Of a stretch of 64,000 nt of DNA, positions 60,934 through 64,000 are shown in pieces. Under the pieces are notes generated by a model, which saw only the letters and a program-made list of their open reading frames with translations, was not told where the DNA came from and searched no databases. Each line of letters opens with the position of its first letter. Position 1 is the stretch's first letter. The stretch spans positions 170,342 through 234,341 of the forward strand of contig JAPPNN010000018.1 in assembly GCA_028873815.1 (NCBI GenBank). The letters are read 5' to 3'. The position numbers and the translations under genes were made by a program. This DNA comes from Gemmatimonadota bacterium. GTDB taxonomy: Bacteria; Gemmatimonadota; Gemmatimonadetes; Longimicrobiales; Gaopeijiaceae.

Positions 60934-61517
60934 CCGCGCCGGCCGAAGGCCCCGCGTCGAACCGGCCTGGCCCATTGCCGCGGGAAGGCGACTTCGTCGA
61001 CATCCGATACAGCCGGATCGGGAAGCCGCAGGATACCTATCGTCTTCTCGTGCTGGACAGCACTCCGGACTGTGTCGTCACATTTCAGCCCCGCACGCCC
61101 ATCGATCAGCCGATCGTCGTGGACGAGCTCACGATCCTGGAGCCGCGTTCGCCGATCATCTGGTTCACGTTCCCGGGCAAGTGGCACGACATAGGCCTTT
61201 TCTACCGCAACAACGGCGCCCACACGGGGATGTACGCCAATGTCCTCACCCCGGTCGATTTCGTCGATGTCCACACCTGGGAGACCACGGATCTCTGCCT
61301 TGACGTATGGGTCCCGCGCTGGGGCTCGGTCCGGATCCTGGATGAAGACGAGTTGAGCGAAGCGGAGGAAGCGGGGCAGGTCGAGGGCAAAACGGCGGAA
61401 AGGGCCCGCGCCAAAGCCGGTTCGCTTGTGCATTCTCACAGCGCGAACGCATGGCCGCCGCCGGTGGTGGGCGAGTGGTCGCTGGCCCGCGCGCTGAGCG
61501 TTTTGCAGGCCCTGTAG
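60930..61517 (+). CDS. DUF402-domain protein
   Basis: This 195-residue protein starts at GTG 60930. The DUF402 core is visible as IIWFTFPGKWHDIGLFYRNN, HTGMYANVLTPVDF and TTDLCLDVWVPRWG with conserved Asp residues. The family includes nucleoside-diphosphate phosphatase-like and FomD-type hydrolases, and the substrate here is unknown. The stop TAG coincides with the first bases of a dispersed repeat copy, as for the lipoprotein gene at 55703. It is the last gene of the FadJ/MocA/XdhC operon. Confidence 0.8.
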   Translation: MTAPAEGPASNRPGPLPREGDFVDIRYSRIGKPQDTYRLLVLDSTPDCVVTFQPRTPIDQPIVVDELTILEPRSPIIWFTFPGKWHDIGLFYRNNGAHTGMYANVLTPVDFVDVHTWETTDLCLDVWVPRWGSVRILDEDELSEAEEAGQVEGKTAERARAKAGSLVHSHSANAWPPPVVGEWSLARALSVLQAL

Positions 61518-61571
61518 CAGTCCGTGGATAAAGCCGCCCGAGCACCGAGAGCGGCGAGGCGCCGGGCCGAC
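61515..61571 (+). repeat. dispersed GC-rich repeat, left-end copy
   Basis: Bases 61515-61568 equal 56483-56536, starting at the TAG stop of the DUF402 gene. The identity ends soon after GCGCCGGGCCG. The rest of the intergenic region to 61710 shows no gene, hairpin terminator or dyad element that I can support. Confidence 0.75.
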
Positions 61572-61710
61572 AGGTTTCCCATTGAGCGAATCACGGCAAG
61601 AAATCTTCTAAGTCCAATCAGGGCTGCACGATCTGCCACTCTTGCCACTGGGAGAGGCCCGATTTCATCGTGTCCGTGCTGCCGGAAAACCGCATCATTT
61701 GCCGAGAATC

Positions 61711-62862
61711 CTAGCGGGAGCCGACCCCCCGACTAGGTATGCCGCCCAAGCGTAGCCGAACAGCGTGATCAACGCCAGTAGCAGGATTCGTGACGGTCGC
61801 GAGAACATCGCCGTTCTCGCATAGAAACCAAGGCGTATACACCCGATCAACGGACGCCTCCATGACCAACGCCGCCCCGCTGGTTCCCACGGCATCTAGC
61901 GGCTCGAAGACCTGCCACAGGGACCGGTCCTCTTGCTCCATGATCACGACGTTCAGGATGTAGCCGCTACTCATCTCGAACACTGCCCCAGACCGCGGCC
62001 AAGTCATATCGTATCCGACGGACGTCTGACCATCGTCCAGCTTGGTGTATTCAAGGGTCTTCAGTCCCGGTGCCTCAAACAGATCAAGCATGCTGACGAG
62101 AGGGCGCTCTACCCATCCGTTACCCGGCGGCGACGACGCCTCAAAATGAACGATCTTGTGAGGGGCGGCTTGAGAATACAAGAACGATCCATCCGGCCGG
62201 GCGTGAACCCATCCGCCGGTAGTCGCAATTTGCGCCATCGCGGCATCCCGCTCTAGGTTGTTCCTCCAAGGAGAGCCTGCCAACGGCGCCCCCGGCACTA
62301 CAGGGTGCTCCGACCATCCAAGGATCAGACCGCCGTTGGGGTCAAAGTAGTGAACCGCAGATCCGCTGCTCCTCAAGTACCCGGTGACGACGTAGCCGCC
62401 GGATGCTAGGGCAGCAAATCCCCGGTGGCCCAGTATTGGTTCCTGTAACTGAACACGATGGACCGGGGCACCGCTGCCCTCGTAGATCTCTATGGCGCTA
62501 CGCCCAGCATCGAGGACAGCCACTCCGCCATCGGGGGTAACCGTCATGTGAGCAGGGATTCGTACTTCGCCAGGGCCGTCTCCCGCTTGGCCTATGACTG
62601 TCGCGATCATGGTTGCAGGATCGAGCACGAGTACTCTACCGGCGGCCCCCCAAAGGTCTACCATCCAGATCCGGCCGTCGCCCGCTTCCACGAGTCCAGC
62701 GATGGCCGTGAGACCCCCAGCAACCTCCTTCCCCTCGGTGCTCCAGACCTCCTGAACCTGGAACTCGCCGACGGGGTTCGCCTGTGCGCTGAGGTCTAGC
62801 GCACAGGCGAACCCCGAAAAGGCCAGCGTGACGAACGCCACCAACTGACCGGGGGCAGACAT
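61711..62862 (-). CDS. exported six-bladed beta-propeller protein
   Basis: This 383-residue protein has a signal peptide (LVAFVTLAFSGFACALDLSA) and propeller repeats GDGRIWMVDLWGAAGRVLVL, GQAGDGPGEVRIPAHMTVTP and GGVAVLDAGRSAIEIYEGSG. It lacks the RDSAGI motif of the other local propellers but shares the GxxGDGPGE blade signature. The ATG lies immediately after the stop of the Cys-rich gene, so the two form an operon under the promoter at 63448-63475. No catalytic motif is seen. Confidence 0.72.
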   Translation of the reverse strand: MSAPGQLVAFVTLAFSGFACALDLSAQANPVGEFQVQEVWSTEGKEVAGGLTAIAGLVEAGDGRIWMVDLWGAAGRVLVLDPATMIATVIGQAGDGPGEVRIPAHMTVTPDGGVAVLDAGRSAIEIYEGSGAPVHRVQLQEPILGHRGFAALASGGYVVTGYLRSSGSAVHYFDPNGGLILGWSEHPVVPGAPLAGSPWRNNLERDAAMAQIATTGGWVHARPDGSFLYSQAAPHKIVHFEASSPPGNGWVERPLVSMLDLFEAPGLKTLEYTKLDDGQTSVGYDMTWPRSGAVFEMSSGYILNVVIMEQEDRSLWQVFEPLDAVGTSGAALVMEASVDRVYTPWFLCENGDVLATVTNPATGVDHAVRLRLGGIPSRGVGSR

Positions 62863-63366
62863 CTACCGTAGCTCCGAGACTTCACGGGAGGAGTCGCGGT
62901 CTTGGCTGTAGGCCTCGAAACTGTACCGACCCGTGTAGAGAGCGAGTTCTGAGGGAGACAGCGCCACAACCACACCGTTACCGTCATCTCGGTAGGCGGT
63001 GTTCAGTTCGCCGTCGCAGCCCCAACCTCCGAAGATGTTCCCCTCAAGGCGCAGGACCATGACGTTGCCCGCATCTGTGGGCACGACGAGTCGGTCCTCG
63101 GGAGCCACCGCCAAGGACTGGGGTTCCGGCGTATTGCACGCCGAACCCGTGACGTTGCAGCGCCCGCCTGCATAGTTGCAGCCTTCCGCTCCCGACCAGA
63201 AGGGGAGGCAGATGCGGACGTAGGTGGGTGGCATCGGCACGCAGAGCGAGCATTCGGGCTCGGGCAGCGGTGGCGGTCCCTGCGCGGCGGTCTCTTGGGG
63301 CAGGCTGGTCACCAGCCCAAGCCCCAACACGGCGAGAAGCAGTGCTCTGGTCAGTCCATTCTTCAT
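62863..63366 (-). CDS. small exported Cys-rich protein, unknown function
   Basis: This 167-residue protein has GAGGAG 9 nt before ATG 63366 and a clear signal peptide (ALLLAVLGLGLVTSLPQETA, cleavage near TAAQ). The next ~50 residues hold six Cys (CSLCVP, RICLPF, GCNYAGGRCN, SACNTP), probably disulfide-bonded. The rest is beta-rich (NVMVLRLEGNIFGGWGC, TGRYSFEAYSQDRD). I recognise no family. It is the first gene of an operon with the propeller. Confidence 0.6.
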   Translation of the reverse strand: MKNGLTRALLLAVLGLGLVTSLPQETAAQGPPPLPEPECSLCVPMPPTYVRICLPFWSGAEGCNYAGGRCNVTGSACNTPEPQSLAVAPEDRLVVPTDAGNVMVLRLEGNIFGGWGCDGELNTAYRDDGNGVVVALSPSELALYTGRYSFEAYSQDRDSSREVSELR

Positions 63367-63409
63367 CGTGGTTTTCTCCTCTTCGAGGAAGGTTCGTGGT
63401 TCGCCCTCA

Positions 63410-63427
63410 CCGCGGATATAGCCGCGG
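63410..63427 (-). promoter_or_regulatory. leader hairpin of the Cys-rich protein operon
   Basis: CCGCGG, six bases, CCGCGG form a GC-rich inverted repeat in the predicted 5' untranslated region, about 15-30 nt after the expected transcription start and about 45 nt before the start codon. It could stabilise or attenuate the mRNA. Confidence 0.35.
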
Positions 63428-63447
63428 GAGGGACGCTGAGCGACCGG

Positions 63448-63475
63448 AGTATAGAAGAATCGGAATCGCTGTCAA
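63448..63475 (-). promoter_or_regulatory. sigma70-like promoter
   Basis: On the minus strand TTGACA (63475-63470) and TATACT (63453-63448) are 16 bp apart, close to the consensus of housekeeping promoters. It lies 80 bp before the Cys-rich protein gene, giving a leader of about 75 nt. This is the clearest consensus promoter in the window. Confidence 0.65.
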
Positions 63476-63894
63476 TAGGTAGTATCGGATTGGTTCAGAA
63501 TGGTCTCGCGAGGTCGAACAACCACCGAATCAGTTGTGTTTACGATATCCATCACGGGGCGAGACCTGCCCGTCGCGGTGTCGACTCCGCAGCCCTCCGC
63601 GACCAGCGTGGGAGCCGCCGCAAGACAGGGAACATTTCCCCGTGCCGGTTGACAGCGCGGCTTCGGTCGGACGCTACGAACGCGCTCGCGGCTCCGACCC
63701 CCTCCGAACTCACTCGTGCGCCGCGCCACCTTGTAGGAATTATCGTCCAGTGCACCAACGGGGGCGTTTTTCCGCGCAGTTGGCGGCGGCGTCTCCCGGG
63801 CCAGAGACCCTGCCGAACGTCATGAAACGTCCACGGACTGTGGACTATTTCCTACAGGTTGACGGGCTTGCGGTCGGGCTTTCAGCGTTCGGAG
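63476..63894. other. intergenic region without a supported gene
   Basis: Short ORFs on both strands show no recognisable protein pattern. The only structure seen is GTCCACGGACTGTGGAC (63829-63845), a 6-bp inverted repeat whose left half is the reverse complement of the dispersed repeat's first 11 bases after TAG. I see nothing else. Confidence 0.4.
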
Positions 63895-64000
63895 ATGGAG
63901 ACGCTGCAAGAGTACTTCAGCACACGGGTTGGCACGTTCCTCGACCGCACGGGCGTGAGCCGGACGAGGTTCGGGAGGATGGCGCTGGGCGACCCGAACC
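63895..64000 (+). CDS. small DNA-binding-type protein, 3' truncated by the window edge
   Basis: From ATG 63895 the visible 35 residues read METLQEYFSTRVGTFLDRTG followed by VSRTRFGRMALGDPN. This resembles short Xre-like proteins in alphaproteobacteria and other phyla with the pattern FL.RTG.S.T.FG..A..DP, whose helix-turn-helix begins there. The frame is also open upstream from TTG 63859, so the start is not certain. The remainder lies outside the window. Confidence 0.45.
   Translation, partial: METLQEYFSTRVGTFLDRTGVSRTRFGRMALGDPN

Noticed and set aside
63472..63729. Minus-strand ORF of 85 codons in the right intergenic region
   Set aside because: It overlaps the consensus promoter region, has no ribosome site that I can see, and its translation shows no family pattern.
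63829..63845. Reverse-orientation end of the dispersed repeat
   Set aside because: Only about 11 bp match and they form their own small inverted repeat, so chance cannot be excluded.

Overview
The window is 64 kb of GC-rich bacterial chromosome with dense, bidirectional coding. Several traits point to a Gemmatimonadota-like organism: a SusD-type outer-membrane lipoprotein fragment, two proteins that join a carboxypeptidase-regulatory-like domain to a TonB plug, several six-bladed propellers that share an RDSAGI N-terminal motif, an ABC permease fused to an M1 aminopeptidase, and many exported peptidases and amidohydrolases. This placement is an inference from gene content, because the window has no rRNA. 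I see no rRNA, tRNA, CRISPR array, transposase or prophage.

Left part (1-14 kb): the end of a SusD gene and a small lipoprotein gene are followed by an operon of HIT protein, exported PIG-L deacetylase, sodium:solute symporter and GH4 glycosidase. The last three genes are joined by 4-bp stop/start overlaps. A Phd/PIN toxin-antitoxin pair, a beta-propeller, a CocE-like hydrolase, a TauD-type dioxygenase and the first of two HicAB modules follow.

Middle (14-40 kb): an ABC ATPase is coupled to a giant permease/M1 peptidase fusion. A divergent locus holds a Hyi-type isomerase and a gluconate-dehydrogenase-like pair. Next is a propeller array containing one internally deleted pseudogene and a nucleotidyltransferase remnant, then the second HicAB, a serine hydrolase, an amidase, a three-part propeller/CehA/BNR protein, a plug protein, DinB, HAD and cupin genes, a RES/Xre toxin-antitoxin pair, a rhomboid protease, a ketopantoate reductase and an exported M24 peptidase.

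Right part (40.8-53 kb): genes for tryptophan catabolism through anthraniloyl-CoA lie together. They are a kynureninase-like enzyme, tryptophan 2,3-dioxygenase, a two-flavoprotein anthraniloyl-CoA monooxygenase/reductase, an acyl-CoA dehydrogenase, an enoyl-CoA hydratase, RidA, an SDR, a creatininase-family amidohydrolase, an aryl-CoA ligase and an NADPH:FMN reductase. The usual kynurenine formamidases are absent, and the creatininase-family protein is a candidate replacement. After this come metG, an M23 peptidase, a lipoprotein, a FadJ-like fusion, molybdoenzyme maturation genes (MocA, XdhC), a propeller, a Cys-rich exported protein and a truncated DNA-binding gene.

Two non-coding signals recur. 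One is a low-GC tandem of two 16-bp dyads spaced exactly 21 bp, found at five loci, once in frame inside the aryl-CoA ligase gene. The other is a GC-rich dispersed repeat that starts at the TAG stop codon of two different genes; one copy of it runs directly into a dyad tandem.
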